Assembly (NCBI GenBank): GCA_910585485.1
Contig: CAJUEZ010000004.1
Span: 8,206 to 72,205 of the forward strand
Direction: 5' to 3'
Source: an uncultured Clostridia bacterium
Lineage (GTDB): Bacteria > Bacillota > Clostridia > UBA1381
DNA: 64,000 nucleotides
Part shown: piece after piece, positions 56,155 to 64,000 of the stretch
Position numbering within the stretch: the stretch's first letter is position 1
Layout: the number at the start of each line of letters is the position of its first letter
Notes under the pieces: generated by a model
What the model was told of the DNA's origin: nothing
Database searches by the model: none
The model's input: only the letters and a program-made list of their open reading frames with translations
Program-made: the position numbers and the translations under genes

Positions 56155-58548
56155 ATGGAAAAAACGAACAAAGCGCTCAAGGTGCTTGAATTTGACAAAA
56201 TCCTTGAACGGCTTTCATCATACACGGAAAGCGAGGACGTTAAAAATCGTATAAGAGAACTTGTTCCGTACACAGAATTAGAGGACGCGAAAAACGCGCA
56301 GAAAGAAACGACAGAGGCAATGTCGACGCTTCTAAAGCTTGGATCGCCGCCTGTCAGCCTTTCGGTTGTGAATGTGCTCGGCGCAGTAAAGAGAGCAGAG
56401 CGTGACGGTACTCTTCATATGGGTGAACTTATCAATATTTCACGGCTTTTATATGTGGCAAGGCGCATGAAATCATATATAAGCGAGGCGGCTGAGGAAT
56501 GTTCGGTTTTGCATGGAATAGAGGAGAGCATTATAACCGCAAAACATATTGAGGATAAAATCAATTCGTGTATTATTTCAGAAAATGAAATGGCAGACGA
56601 CGCTTCACCCGAACTTAACACCATACGACGTAAAATCAGGAACTTAAACGGCAAAATCAAGGAAAATCTTGATTCAATGGTGCGCTCGAATCATTATAAG
56701 AAGTTTTTGCAAGATCCGATAGTGACAATGCGCTCGGACAGATACGTTATTCCGGTAAAGAGTGAATACAGAGGCGAAGTAAACGGAATAGTTCATGATA
56801 CTTCGGCAAGCGGCGCAACGCTTTTTATAGAGCCAATGAGCGTGGTAAACAGCAATAATGAAATACGTGACCTTCATAATAAAGAACAGCAGGAAATGGA
56901 CAGGATTTTATCGGAATTGTCAGCGGCTGTGGCGGAGAACAGCCATACAATATTTGTGGATTATAATTATATAACGGAACTTGACTTTATTTTCTGTAAG
57001 GGCAGACTGTCGCTTGATATGGACGCGAATGAGCCGATTCTTAACGATGAAGGTAAAATACATTATAAAAAGGCTCGTCACCCGCTTATTGACAGGGATA
57101 AAGTTGTAGCCAATGATATTGTTCTCGGAAACGGATATGACACGCTTGTCGTAACGGGTCCAAACACGGGCGGAAAGACGGTAACGCTGAAAACAATAGG
57201 ATTGTTTTCACTAATGGCGGCGGCAGGACTGCATTTGCCGACGCAGGACAACAGCGAAGCGGCGGTATTCCATAAAATATTTGCCGATATAGGCGATGAG
57301 CAGTCGATAGAGCAAAGTCTTTCGACATTTTCATCACACATGGTAAATATAGTAAAAATCCTTGAAAGTATAGATTATAACTGCCTTGTGCTGTTTGACG
57401 AACTGGGCGCGGGAACAGACCCGACTGAGGGCGCGGCGCTGGCGATTTCCATACTGGAATTTTTGCGCGCACGCGGCGCTGTGACTGTCGCGACAACTCA
57501 TTACAGTGAATTGAAGCTGTTTGCGCTGTCAACAGACGGTGTGGAAAACGCTTCGTGCGAATTTGACGTTGCGACATTGCAGCCTACGTATAAGCTGCTT
57601 ATAGGAGTGCCCGGAAAATCAAATGCGTTTGCTATTTCAAGACGCTTGGGACTTGATGAGCGAGTAATTGACAGGGCTAACGATATACTCTCGGACGAGG
57701 ACATTAAGTTTGAGGACGTTATAACCGACCTTGAACAAAACCGCGCGAGAGCGCGTCAGGAAGCTGACGCGGCGCATCGCATGAAAAATGAAATAAAAGA
57801 TTTAAGCCGTCAGCTTGAAAACGAGCGCATAAAGCTAAAGGAGAGTAAGTCAAGGATACTTGACGAGGCGCGCCGCGAGGCAAAAATCCTTGTAATGGAT
57901 GCGAAGGAAGAGGCAAACAGCATAATCCGCGACCTTGAAAAAATGCGACAGAGCGGTATGGCGAGCGGAAACTTTGATAAAAAGACAGCGGCAATGCGCA
58001 ATAAACTGAATAAAAAGGAAGACACAATAGACGCGGCAATGGCGCGCGCCGCAAAGCCTAAAAAAACATATGTTGACCCGCCGAAAAATCTGAAAGTCGG
58101 GGCGGCTGTCAAAATAATAGACATGAATCAGGAGGCTACAGTGCTGAAACTGCCTGATAAAAACGGTAATGTGCGCGTACAGGCGGGCATTATAAAAATG
58201 GATGTGCATATAACAAATCTGCGTAAGGTTGAGGAAAAAACATCAAAGGATTTGGCGGATAAGTACACGAGAAGCACAAGGGCGTTTGAGTCGAAGTCGA
58301 AGAATGTGTCAACCGAGGTGGACGTCAGAGGACAAAATATTGAAGAAGCTTGGATGAATGTCGAAAAATTTCTTGATGACTGTTATCTTGCGGGAATATC
58401 ACCCGTTAGCATTATTCACGGAAAAGGCACGGGAATTTTAAGAAAGGGAATCCAGGAGAATTTGCGTAAGTTTCGTTATGTCAAGTCTTTCAGAAACGGC
58501 AAATACGGCGAAGGCGAGGACGGCGTAACGATAGTGGAATTGAAATAG
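56155..58548 (+). CDS. mutS2: MutS2 (endonuclease/ribosome-rescue ATPase)
   Basis: 797 residues, the family length. The N-terminal core and clamp (residues 1-310) are followed by an ABC-type ATPase with Walker A GPNTGGKTVTLKT (about residue 335) and Walker B LVLFDELGAGTDPTEG. A long coiled coil (residues 520-640), a KOW-like segment and a C-terminal Smr nuclease domain follow, with VDVRGQNIEEAW and IIHGKGTGILRKG. Known roles: suppression of homologous recombination and rescue of collided ribosomes. AGGAGG lies 7 nt upstream. It forms an operon with ybaK. Confidence 0.96.
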   Translation: MEKTNKALKVLEFDKILERLSSYTESEDVKNRIRELVPYTELEDAKNAQKETTEAMSTLLKLGSPPVSLSVVNVLGAVKRAERDGTLHMGELINISRLLYVARRMKSYISEAAEECSVLHGIEESIITAKHIEDKINSCIISENEMADDASPELNTIRRKIRNLNGKIKENLDSMVRSNHYKKFLQDPIVTMRSDRYVIPVKSEYRGEVNGIVHDTSASGATLFIEPMSVVNSNNEIRDLHNKEQQEMDRILSELSAAVAENSHTIFVDYNYITELDFIFCKGRLSLDMDANEPILNDEGKIHYKKARHPLIDRDKVVANDIVLGNGYDTLVVTGPNTGGKTVTLKTIGLFSLMAAAGLHLPTQDNSEAAVFHKIFADIGDEQSIEQSLSTFSSHMVNIVKILESIDYNCLVLFDELGAGTDPTEGAALAISILEFLRARGAVTVATTHYSELKLFALSTDGVENASCEFDVATLQPTYKLLIGVPGKSNAFAISRRLGLDERVIDRANDILSDEDIKFEDVITDLEQNRARARQEADAAHRMKNEIKDLSRQLENERIKLKESKSRILDEARREAKILVMDAKEEANSIIRDLEKMRQSGMASGNFDKKTAAMRNKLNKKEDTIDAAMARAAKPKKTYVDPPKNLKVGAAVKIIDMNQEATVLKLPDKNGNVRVQAGIIKMDVHITNLRKVEEKTSKDLADKYTRSTRAFESKSKNVSTEVDVRGQNIEEAWMNVEKFLDDCYLAGISPVSIIHGKGTGILRKGIQENLRKFRYVKSFRNGKYGEGEDGVTIVELK

Positions 58549-58556
58549 GAGATAAT

Positions 58557-59054
58557 ATGGCAAAGGATAAGAAAAACGTCACAAATGCGATGCGTATGCT
58601 GCAAGCGGCGAAAATTAATTTTGAAACAGTTGAATATGAGGCTGATGAAGTGGGCGAACACTTTGGCGAAAAGATAGCCGAAATGACGGGCATACCCGCG
58701 GAAAAATCTTTTAAAACCCTTGTGGCGAGAGGAGATAAGACGGGAATTCTGGTAATATGTATTCCTGTCAACCATGAGGTTGATTTAAAGAAATTGGCGA
58801 GAGTATCAGGGAATAAAAAAGTTGAGATGATACATGTTAAGGAACTTTTGGGACTGACTGGCTATATACGAGGAGGAGTATCGCCAATCGGAATGAAAAA
58901 GAAATATCCCACATATGTTCATGAAAGCGCGAAAGCGTTTGAAACCGTGGCAATCAGCGGCGGAAAATGCGGCTGCACGCTGATACTTTCGCCGAAGGAT
59001 GTGCAGAAAATGACGGAGTGTGAATTTAAAAATATCATTAAGGAACAGGAGTGA
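58557..59054 (+). CDS. ybaK: Cys-tRNA(Pro)/Cys-tRNA(Cys) deacylase YbaK
   Basis: The 165-residue protein has the YbaK fold blocks NAMRMLQAAKINFETVEYE, GIPAEKSFKTLVARGDK, VSGNKKVEMI, GYIRGGVSPIGMKKKYPTYV and SGGKCGCTLILSP. Reaction: hydrolyses Cys wrongly attached to tRNA-Pro. It lies 8 nt after mutS2, so it is probably co-transcribed. Confidence 0.95.
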   Translation: MAKDKKNVTNAMRMLQAAKINFETVEYEADEVGEHFGEKIAEMTGIPAEKSFKTLVARGDKTGILVICIPVNHEVDLKKLARVSGNKKVEMIHVKELLGLTGYIRGGVSPIGMKKKYPTYVHESAKAFETVAISGGKCGCTLILSPKDVQKMTECEFKNIIKEQE

Positions 59055-59078
59055 GAACAATTATAAAAAGAATTGTAG

Positions 59079-59222
59079 GGTGTATCGCAATTGCTTGTTA
59101 CGGAAATGTCAGCGCAATTCAAGATAGACGAAACGCTTGCGGACTGTGATATTGCGGTGTACGTTTGGGATAAAAATATGAAACCTCTGATGGAAGTACA
59201 GAAAATAAAAAACAATATATAA
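59079..59222 (+). pseudogene. Remnant of the C-terminal VFVW-MKP surface module
   Basis: The 47-codon stretch reads GVSQLLVTEMSAQFKIDE, then [18 protein letters not shown], and ends at 59222. It aligns closely with the last 42 residues of the M6 protease ([27 protein letters not shown]). There is no ribosome site, and the frame has a stop just upstream. It is the tail of a lost surface-protein gene. Confidence 0.8.
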
Positions 59223-59232
59223 TGAATCAGGT

Positions 59233-59269
59233 CACTCCCTTATGGTAATATTAAATACCGAAGGGAGTG
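59233..59269 (+). promoter_or_regulatory. Inverted repeat sequestering the ribosome site of the AbgT gene
   Basis: CACTCCCTT and AAGGGAGTG pair perfectly over 9 bp, with an inner GGTA/TACC pairing. The right arm contains both the GGGAG ribosome site and the GTG start candidate at 59267. Confidence 0.55.
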
Positions 59270-60820
59270 GTTATCATTTCAGGTAAAAAGAAAAGCGAAA
59301 GAAAAATAGGATTTGTAGAGAAAGTCGGACACAAGATTCCCGACCCTGTAATCATATTTATTTTTCTTTATATATTGGTACTCCTGATAACGCTGATATT
59401 CGGCGGAAATGTATTTTCTATGTCGGCCTCCGATGGCGGCAGTGTGGAATACACAATAAAAAATATGTTTACGGCAGAAAATATCCGATGGATTTTTTCA
59501 AATGCAATTCTGAATAACTGGCTTGGGTATGCGGGCGGTATTGTCGGAACTATTTTGATTGTGATGTTCGGAATAGGAATAGCGGAAGAATCAGGACTTC
59601 TTTCCGTGCTGATAAGGCGGCTGGGAACTAATATTTCCGATAAATTCCTGCCATTTATACTTGTGTTTCTCGGAATTATGAGTAATATTGCCACTGATGC
59701 CGGTTATCTTATATTAATACCGCTTGCCGGACTTTTATATGCCGGAATAGGCAAAAATCCGCTCATAGGCATGGCGGCGGCATTTGCGGGAGTGAGCGCG
59801 GGTTTCAGCGCAAACCTTATTCCCGCGACTGTGGTAGACGTTATAGTCGGCACAAATGCCGAGGCTTTTGCGCAAAGTCAGAATATACCGTTTGTGTCGT
59901 ATCTCGGAAAGGAAATAAATCCGTTTACAATGCATTATTATTTTATGGTCGCTTCGACTGTGCTGCTTGTGCTTATAGGCGGTTTTGTGACGCTGAAATT
60001 TGTTAAGCCGAGGTTTGAAAGACAAGAATATATAATTCCGTCTGATATAAACATGAACGATTTTGAAGTTACAAAGCATGAAAAAAAGGCTTTAAGGTGG
60101 GCGCTTATAGGACTTGCTCTGTCACTTGCCGCAGCGGTTATTCTTGGGTTCGGTCCGCTTTCGGCATATGTTGATGATAGCGGAAAAACAGTGACACCGT
60201 TTTTGGATAATATCATTCTTATTATAACGATGGTGTTTTTTGTGCCGGGTTTGTTTTACGGATATTCGTCGGGGAAATTTAAAAATACGGGAGACGTTGT
60301 AAGCGCAATGTCAAAGCAGATAGGCGGTATGGGTTACGTGATAGTGCTGACGTTTTTCTGTTACAATTTTCTGTCACTTCTGACGTATACCAATATAGGT
60401 GTGTATATAACATATATAGGCGCGAAAGGTTTGCAGGCAATCGGCGCGTCAAATATGCCGATACTGCTGATAATAGGTTTTATTGTGATAACGGGAGTTA
60501 TAAATCTGTTTGTGGGCGGACTTAGTTCAAAATGGATGCTCTTAGGACCTATATTTGTTCCGATGCTTTACCGAGTTAACAGTTCCATGACTCCGGACGT
60601 GGTTGCGGCAGCGTACAGAATCGCTGATTCTTCTACCAATATTATAACACCTTTGATGACGTATGCGGGTGTAGTGCTTATGTATATGCGTAAGTATAAA
60701 CCTGACTTTTCGGCGGGGAATCTGATAGGTGTTATGGCGCCGTATTCGGCGGTGTTTATTGTGTCATGGACAGTGATGCTGATGATATTTATATGGCTTC
60801 GGATTCCACTTGGATTTTAA
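59267..60820 (+). CDS. AbgT-family transporter (p-aminobenzoyl-glutamate/antimetabolite type)
   Basis: The 517-residue inner-membrane protein has about 11-13 membrane segments. AbgT signatures include GFVEKVGHKIPDPVIIFIFL near the start, AAAFAGVSAGFSANLIPATVDV-like residues 160-185, FVGGLSSKWMLLGPIFVPML and YRIADSSTNIITPLMTY. Family roles: uptake of p-aminobenzoyl-glutamate (folate fragment) or export of sulfonamides. The start is uncertain. GTG at 59267 overlaps the ribosome site, and the ATT at 59276 would have better spacing but is a rare start. Confidence 0.88.
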   Translation: MVIISGKKKSERKIGFVEKVGHKIPDPVIIFIFLYILVLLITLIFGGNVFSMSASDGGSVEYTIKNMFTAENIRWIFSNAILNNWLGYAGGIVGTILIVMFGIGIAEESGLLSVLIRRLGTNISDKFLPFILVFLGIMSNIATDAGYLILIPLAGLLYAGIGKNPLIGMAAAFAGVSAGFSANLIPATVVDVIVGTNAEAFAQSQNIPFVSYLGKEINPFTMHYYFMVASTVLLVLIGGFVTLKFVKPRFERQEYIIPSDINMNDFEVTKHEKKALRWALIGLALSLAAAVILGFGPLSAYVDDSGKTVTPFLDNIILIITMVFFVPGLFYGYSSGKFKNTGDVVSAMSKQIGGMGYVIVLTFFCYNFLSLLTYTNIGVYITYIGAKGLQAIGASNMPILLIIGFIVITGVINLFVGGLSSKWMLLGPIFVPMLYRVNSSMTPDVVAAAYRIADSSTNIITPLMTYAGVVLMYMRKYKPDFSAGNLIGVMAPYSAVFIVSWTVMLMIFIWLRIPLGF

Positions 60821-60828
60821 AGATATAA

Positions 60829-60864
60829 AAACAGTCTGTCATTTGTATATGACAGACTGTTTTA
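60829..60864 (+). terminator. Terminator after the AbgT gene
   Basis: AAAACAGTCTGTCAT and ATGACAGACTGTTTT, 15 bp, six-base loop; the right arm ends in TTTT. Confidence 0.9.
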
Positions 60865-60912
60865 ATAAGATGTTTTACTAATTTGATTATAACGTGTTTT
60901 TCGATAGCAATA

Positions 60913-61983
60913 TTAAAATGCGTCCGATACGCAGAAGGTGGGGTGATAGCCGATATTGTTTTCAAATTCGTGACGTATCATATCTATCACGTAATCAATT
61001 TTATCCTCTTCCGTTATCGCTATTATTCCGTTAAGCCATGAGCGGAACGCGACGATTCCCTCTACATTTTCGCAGCATTTGGCGAGAGTAATGTGCTCGT
61101 TGCCAATATCCCAAAAGCGTTCCATAGATTTTTGCGAACTTTTCATTTCAGCAAACAACATTTTGATATTACAGCGTTTTAAAGCGTCCGAGGCTGATTT
61201 TATTCGTACATTTTCATTCGTCAGATGATACATATATCTTAGCGCGGTTTTGTCTTTAATAGTATTTTTTGCGCCGTTAAATATTTCGGGTGTAATATCC
61301 GAGATTGACATGACATGGGGATATATGCGATTTATTTTGTCAAAAGCGTATTTTATATATTTAGAGCGGTCGCCGTCTTTTTCGGTGCAGTGCGCGGAAA
61401 TGATTTTGTATCCCGAAAGCGGCAGCGGTAATTTTTGCGGCTTGCCGCTGCTTATATGGGAGCAGTAGCCTTTTTGCGACGAAAGTATTCCTATAAGCGG
61501 TGTGACATCGCATAAGGACGCGCATGCTGCTGCTATATCAGTAGTGTCGTATTCAATATTGTTAACTTTAAAAAGTGATTGCGCGAGCGCAACTGAAAAA
61601 ACTTCTTTGCGGGGAAGAAAATCAGGTATTGAGCAGTCGTATAATATATCTGTGCCGTTTTGATTATAAATATTAAGCGATTCAACCAATTCGGCTATAA
61701 ATTTTTCTTTGCCGCGAAATAGTTTGGAGGGTGTGCCGAGATGGTATGAGAAACATTTGTTTGTCGATGATTCTTCTATATTTATAAGACCGCCTCCCAT
61801 TTTGCGCGAGAACATTTGTATACGCATAGAAAGTGTAAACGTAAGAGAGGGAGCGTATTCAATGTCGGTATAGCCTAAAAGCGCGCAGAGCAGTCCGTTG
61901 GCGGTGAAATGAAGAAAGTTATCGGAAGAATTGAATCGCTGATAAAAATCTTTTTTTAATTCGGGTAAATTCAAAATAATCAC
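60913..61983 (-). CDS. Degenerate galactokinase-like GHMP-fold protein
   Basis: 356 residues. The C-terminal third fits the GHMP kinase end domain: SASDALKRCNIKMLFAEMKS, SMERFWDIGNEHITLAKCCE and HEFENNIGYHPTFCVSDAF, the last matching the galactokinase terminus. The N-terminal half keeps the domain length, but GRVNLIGEHTDY is replaced by FLHFTANGLLCALLGYTDIEY and the ATP loop GSGLSSSA is not recognisable (region TDIAAACASLC). It is probably a non-kinase relative or a kinase with a changed site. It is divergent from greA. Substrate unknown. Confidence 0.6.
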   Translation of the reverse strand: MIILNLPELKKDFYQRFNSSDNFLHFTANGLLCALLGYTDIEYAPSLTFTLSMRIQMFSRKMGGGLINIEESSTNKCFSYHLGTPSKLFRGKEKFIAELVESLNIYNQNGTDILYDCSIPDFLPRKEVFSVALAQSLFKVNNIEYDTTDIAAACASLCDVTPLIGILSSQKGYCSHISSGKPQKLPLPLSGYKIISAHCTEKDGDRSKYIKYAFDKINRIYPHVMSISDITPEIFNGAKNTIKDKTALRYMYHLTNENVRIKSASDALKRCNIKMLFAEMKSSQKSMERFWDIGNEHITLAKCCENVEGIVAFRSWLNGIIAITEEDKIDYVIDMIRHEFENNIGYHPTFCVSDAF

Positions 61984-62052
61984 TCCTTTTTAATAATTTA
62001 CCCCAAAAAATAAAAATAAATCCGCTACGAAAGCATAAAATAGTATTATGGG

Positions 62053-62081
62053 TTGACAAGCTTAGTAAAAAAGAGTATAAT
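62053..62081 (+). promoter_or_regulatory. Promoter of greA
   Basis: TTGACA, 17 nt, TATAAT, a perfect sigma-A match, 46 nt before the greA start. Confidence 0.85.
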
Positions 62082-62127
62082 AAACAAATTGGAAATGAAT
62101 TATATATCATGAGAGGAATGATACAAA

Positions 62128-62601
62128 ATGGCTGAAATAAAGGAATATGTGCTGACAAGAGAGGGTAAGGCCGAGTTAGAGGCAGAACTTGACAAACTGA
62201 AAAATATTATAAGAAAAGAAGTTTCTGAAAAAATTAAAGAGGCTCGCTCATTCGGTGACCTTTCGGAAAATGCCGAGTATGACGAGGCTAAGAATGAACA
62301 GGCAGAGGTAGAGGCAAGAATTAATGAAATTGAACACATGCTCAAGTATGCCAGAGTTATTGATGATGATGAAATTAAGTCGGATTTGGTAACTCCCGGC
62401 TCAAAAGTTGTGCTTAATATTTTCGGAAACGAGAAAAAGTACACAATAGTAGGCTCGACCGAGGCTGATCCGTATAAGAATAAGCTATCGTATGAATCAC
62501 CGATAGGCGCGGCATGTCTTAACAGAAGCGCGGGCGAAACTGTAAAGGCTCAGACACCGGGCGGAGAAATTGAGTTTAAAATTGTATCTATTGAGAAATA
62601 A
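62128..62601 (+). CDS. greA: Transcription elongation factor GreA
   Basis: 157 residues, the family length. The N-terminal coiled coil starts YVLTREGKAELEAELDKLKN and has acidic tip residues in GDLSENAEYDEAKNEQ. The C-terminal FKBP-like domain includes YTIVGSTEADP and ISYESPIGAACL-like blocks. Role: rescues backtracked RNA polymerase by stimulating transcript cleavage. It is flanked by its own promoter and terminator, so it is monocistronic. Confidence 0.97.
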   Translation: MAEIKEYVLTREGKAELEAELDKLKNIIRKEVSEKIKEARSFGDLSENAEYDEAKNEQAEVEARINEIEHMLKYARVIDDDEIKSDLVTPGSKVVLNIFGNEKKYTIVGSTEADPYKNKLSYESPIGAACLNRSAGETVKAQTPGGEIEFKIVSIEK

Positions 62602-62615
62602 TATGTTTGAAGTGT

Positions 62616-62652
62616 CAGCGTGATATTCAAGAGAATATCACGCTGTTTTTTT
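62616..62652 (+). terminator. Terminator of greA
   Basis: CAGCGTGATATTC-AAGA-GAATATCACGCTG, 13-bp perfect stem, then seven T. Confidence 0.95.
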
Positions 62653-62683
62653 GCATAAGCATATCTTGTGGGAGGCGATGCTT

Positions 62684-63730
62684 GTGCGCAGTGTCAGAAA
62701 TATTCTGAGCGTTTCATTCGGATATGTGGCGGCTATAATAGGCGCGGGATTTGCGTCGGGTCAGGAAATACTGAGTTTTTTTGTGAAATACGGCAGATGC
62801 AGCATTGTGGGAATCATAATCGCATGCGCTGTTTTTTCAGCGTTCGCGTATGTTGTGCTCAGTACATGTATAGATAAAAAAATACATAAGTACACAGATT
62901 TTTTGGATACGTGTTTTAAAAGCGGTACAAGAAAAATAATTGAGCTGATGACGCTGTTTTTTGCTATGTCATCTGTTTGCGTAATGACCGCGTGCGCGGG
63001 CGAAATGGGAACTGCAATATTTGGCTTGAAGCGTATAAGCGGAGCGTGTATATTCGTTTTGATATGTGGAATAATATTTTTGCCGGGCAGTAAAAAAGTT
63101 ATGAAAGTTAACTCGCTGCTTGGCGCGGTAATTGTGTTTGGCATGGTGTTTTGCTGCTTTTATATACTTCGTTTCAGAGAGCATCAGGTTTTTAAAAACA
63201 CCGCTCAAATGACGGTGTCCGGAACGGTGTATGCAGGATATAATTTGATTACCGCGGGAGCGATTCTTTCGGGAATGAGCAGATTTTTAAAGGATAAAAG
63301 GGAAACCGCTTTAACTGCAATCTCGTCAGGATTTATAATATTTTTGCTTATAACATTGATATGGACTCTTATCGGCACGTATTACGGTAAGATAAATCTT
63401 GGAGAAATTCCTATGCTCACCGTGGCTTGCCGCCAAAACTCCTTATTGGGAGTTTTATACGGAGTTATGCTGTTTTTAGCGGTGCTGACTACAGGTATAT
63501 CAAACGGATTTAGTGTGATAGATATAAGCACTGGGAAGATAGGACGGTACAGAACAGTTTTTGTGATGCTATTCTGCGCTCTTTGCATGAGCGGGACAGG
63601 TTTTTCAAGACTGATAAATACAGCTTATCGGTTATGCGGATACGTAGGTATAGTTTTTGTGTTTGCAGTCATTGTCATGACGATAAAAAAGACAAATAAG
63701 GAAGTAAAAAAGAGAAAATACGAGTATTAA
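62684..63730 (+). CDS. YkvI-like multi-pass membrane protein
   Basis: The start is taken as GTG 62684 because GGGAGG lies 8 nt upstream; ATG 62678 (2 nt from that site) is the alternative. The 348-residue protein has about 10 membrane segments and the family opening SFGYVAAIIGAGFASGQEIL, a Gly-rich broken helix as in APC-type sodium-coupled carriers. The B. subtilis relative YkvI has no assigned substrate. It ends with a basic tail (KKTNKEVKKRKYEY). It lies after the greA terminator and before a tRNA cluster. Confidence 0.82.
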   Translation: MRSVRNILSVSFGYVAAIIGAGFASGQEILSFFVKYGRCSIVGIIIACAVFSAFAYVVLSTCIDKKIHKYTDFLDTCFKSGTRKIIELMTLFFAMSSVCVMTACAGEMGTAIFGLKRISGACIFVLICGIIFLPGSKKVMKVNSLLGAVIVFGMVFCCFYILRFREHQVFKNTAQMTVSGTVYAGYNLITAGAILSGMSRFLKDKRETALTAISSGFIIFLLITLIWTLIGTYYGKINLGEIPMLTVACRQNSLLGVLYGVMLFLAVLTTGISNGFSVIDISTGKIGRYRTVFVMLFCALCMSGTGFSRLINTAYRLCGYVGIVFVFAVIVMTIKKTNKEVKKRKYEY

Positions 63731-63775
63731 AGAGAAAAACGAATAAAATATTGATATAATAGCGTATTATAAAGG

Positions 63776-63804
63776 TTTACAAAAACAAAAAAATTTGTTA
63801 TCAT
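63776..63804 (+). promoter_or_regulatory. Promoter of the tRNA-Pro/tRNA-Val cluster
   Basis: TTTACA, 17 nt, TATCAT, ending 28 nt before tRNA-Pro. Confidence 0.6.
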
Positions 63805-63832
63805 ATACAAGTCGTCTGACAGATGTGAACAA

Positions 63833-63909
63833 CGGGATGTAGCGCAGTTTGGTAGCGCATCTGGTTTGGGACCAGAGGGCCGCAGGTTCAAATCCTGTCA
63901 TCCCGACCA
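63833..63909 (+). tRNA. tRNA-Pro (anticodon TGG)
   Basis: 77 nt including encoded CCA. Acceptor CGGGATG/CATCCCG, D arm GCGC/GCGC, anticodon stem TCTGG/CCAGA with loop TTTGGGA, T arm with TTCAAAT loop. All four stems pair. Confidence 0.97.
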
Positions 63910-63948
63910 GAACATTTCGTAAAACGAAATGTATGTATAAGACGTAAT

Positions 63949-64000
63949 GGGAGTTTAGCTCAGCTGGGAGAGCGTCTGCCTTACAAGCAGGATGTCACAG
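63949..64000 (+). tRNA. tRNA-Val (anticodon TAC), cut by the window end
   Basis: Acceptor 5' strand GGGAGTT, TA, D arm GCTC...GAGC, and anticodon loop CTTACAA between TCTGC and GCAGG are present. The T arm and 3' acceptor lie beyond the window. An ACATTTCGT/ACGAAATGT hairpin sits between the two tRNAs and may guide processing. Confidence 0.9.

Overview
The window looks like a chromosomal segment of a low-GC Gram-positive, anaerobic, plant- or gut-glycan-degrading Clostridia member. The reasons are: SpoVT (a sporulation regulator), S-layer-homology (SLH) proteins, AGGAGG-type ribosome sites, a Clostridia-type TnpV mobile protein, and sigma-A promoters of the TTGACA-N17-TATAAT kind. Genus cannot be fixed from the sequence; an SLH-rich pectin or hemicellulose degrader is a reasonable guess. 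No rRNA, CRISPR array or replication origin is seen.

Layout. (1) 1-7543: two large exported proteases, the C-terminal part of a subtilisin fused to 14 RCC1 repeats and Ig-like repeats, and an M6 metalloprotease with a Pro-Thr linker. (2) 7570-14516: an accessory island with a DarT1-NADAR toxin-antitoxin pair, a Gabija-like gajA-gajB pair whose gajA carries an in-frame TGA, a HEPN protein, and a TnpV gene coupled to a frameshifted exported protein. It ends at a 3' half of a tRNA-Asn that looks like an attachment site. (3) 14672-15316: two small genes, one a ribbon-helix-helix regulator with an obvious repeated operator. (4) 15516-42318: a 27-kb glycan locus. An AraC regulator and a GH106-type rhamnosidase run left. 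A collinear block of two GH-A enzymes, a giant lectin-like repeat protein, two SLH surface proteins, a sugar ABC importer without its ATPase, a DUF4965 glycosidase-like protein, beta-phosphoglucomutase, a GH65 phosphorylase and a ROK kinase runs right. (5) 42370-51106: decayed mobile DNA with a broken IS21 istA, a VbhA-Fic toxin-antitoxin pair, RelB-like and Phd-like orphans, a PBECR4 nuclease preceded by a promoter-RNA-terminator cassette, and several broken genes. (6) 51469-64000: conserved housekeeping DNA: spoVT, glmS, a DUF1961 protein, mutS2, ybaK, an AbgT transporter, a degenerate galactokinase relative, greA, a YkvI-like membrane protein, tRNA-Pro and the start of tRNA-Val.

How it fits together. 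The glycan locus reads as a surface-to-cytoplasm pathway. SLH proteins and a lectin-like protein sit on the wall, exported GH-A enzymes cut the polymer, and a lipoprotein with two permeases imports oligosaccharides. Cytoplasmic GH106, DUF4965 and GH65 enzymes split them, and PgmB plus the ROK kinase feed glucose 6-phosphate to glycolysis. A short C-terminal module with the signature VFVW-x(n)-MKP recurs in the M6 protease, the lectin-like protein, a broken LRR protein and a 48-residue remnant, so it appears to be a shared surface module. Lesions (in-frame stops and one-base homopolymer indels) fall only in the accessory blocks. The long core and glycan genes are all open, which argues for real decay rather than general sequence error.
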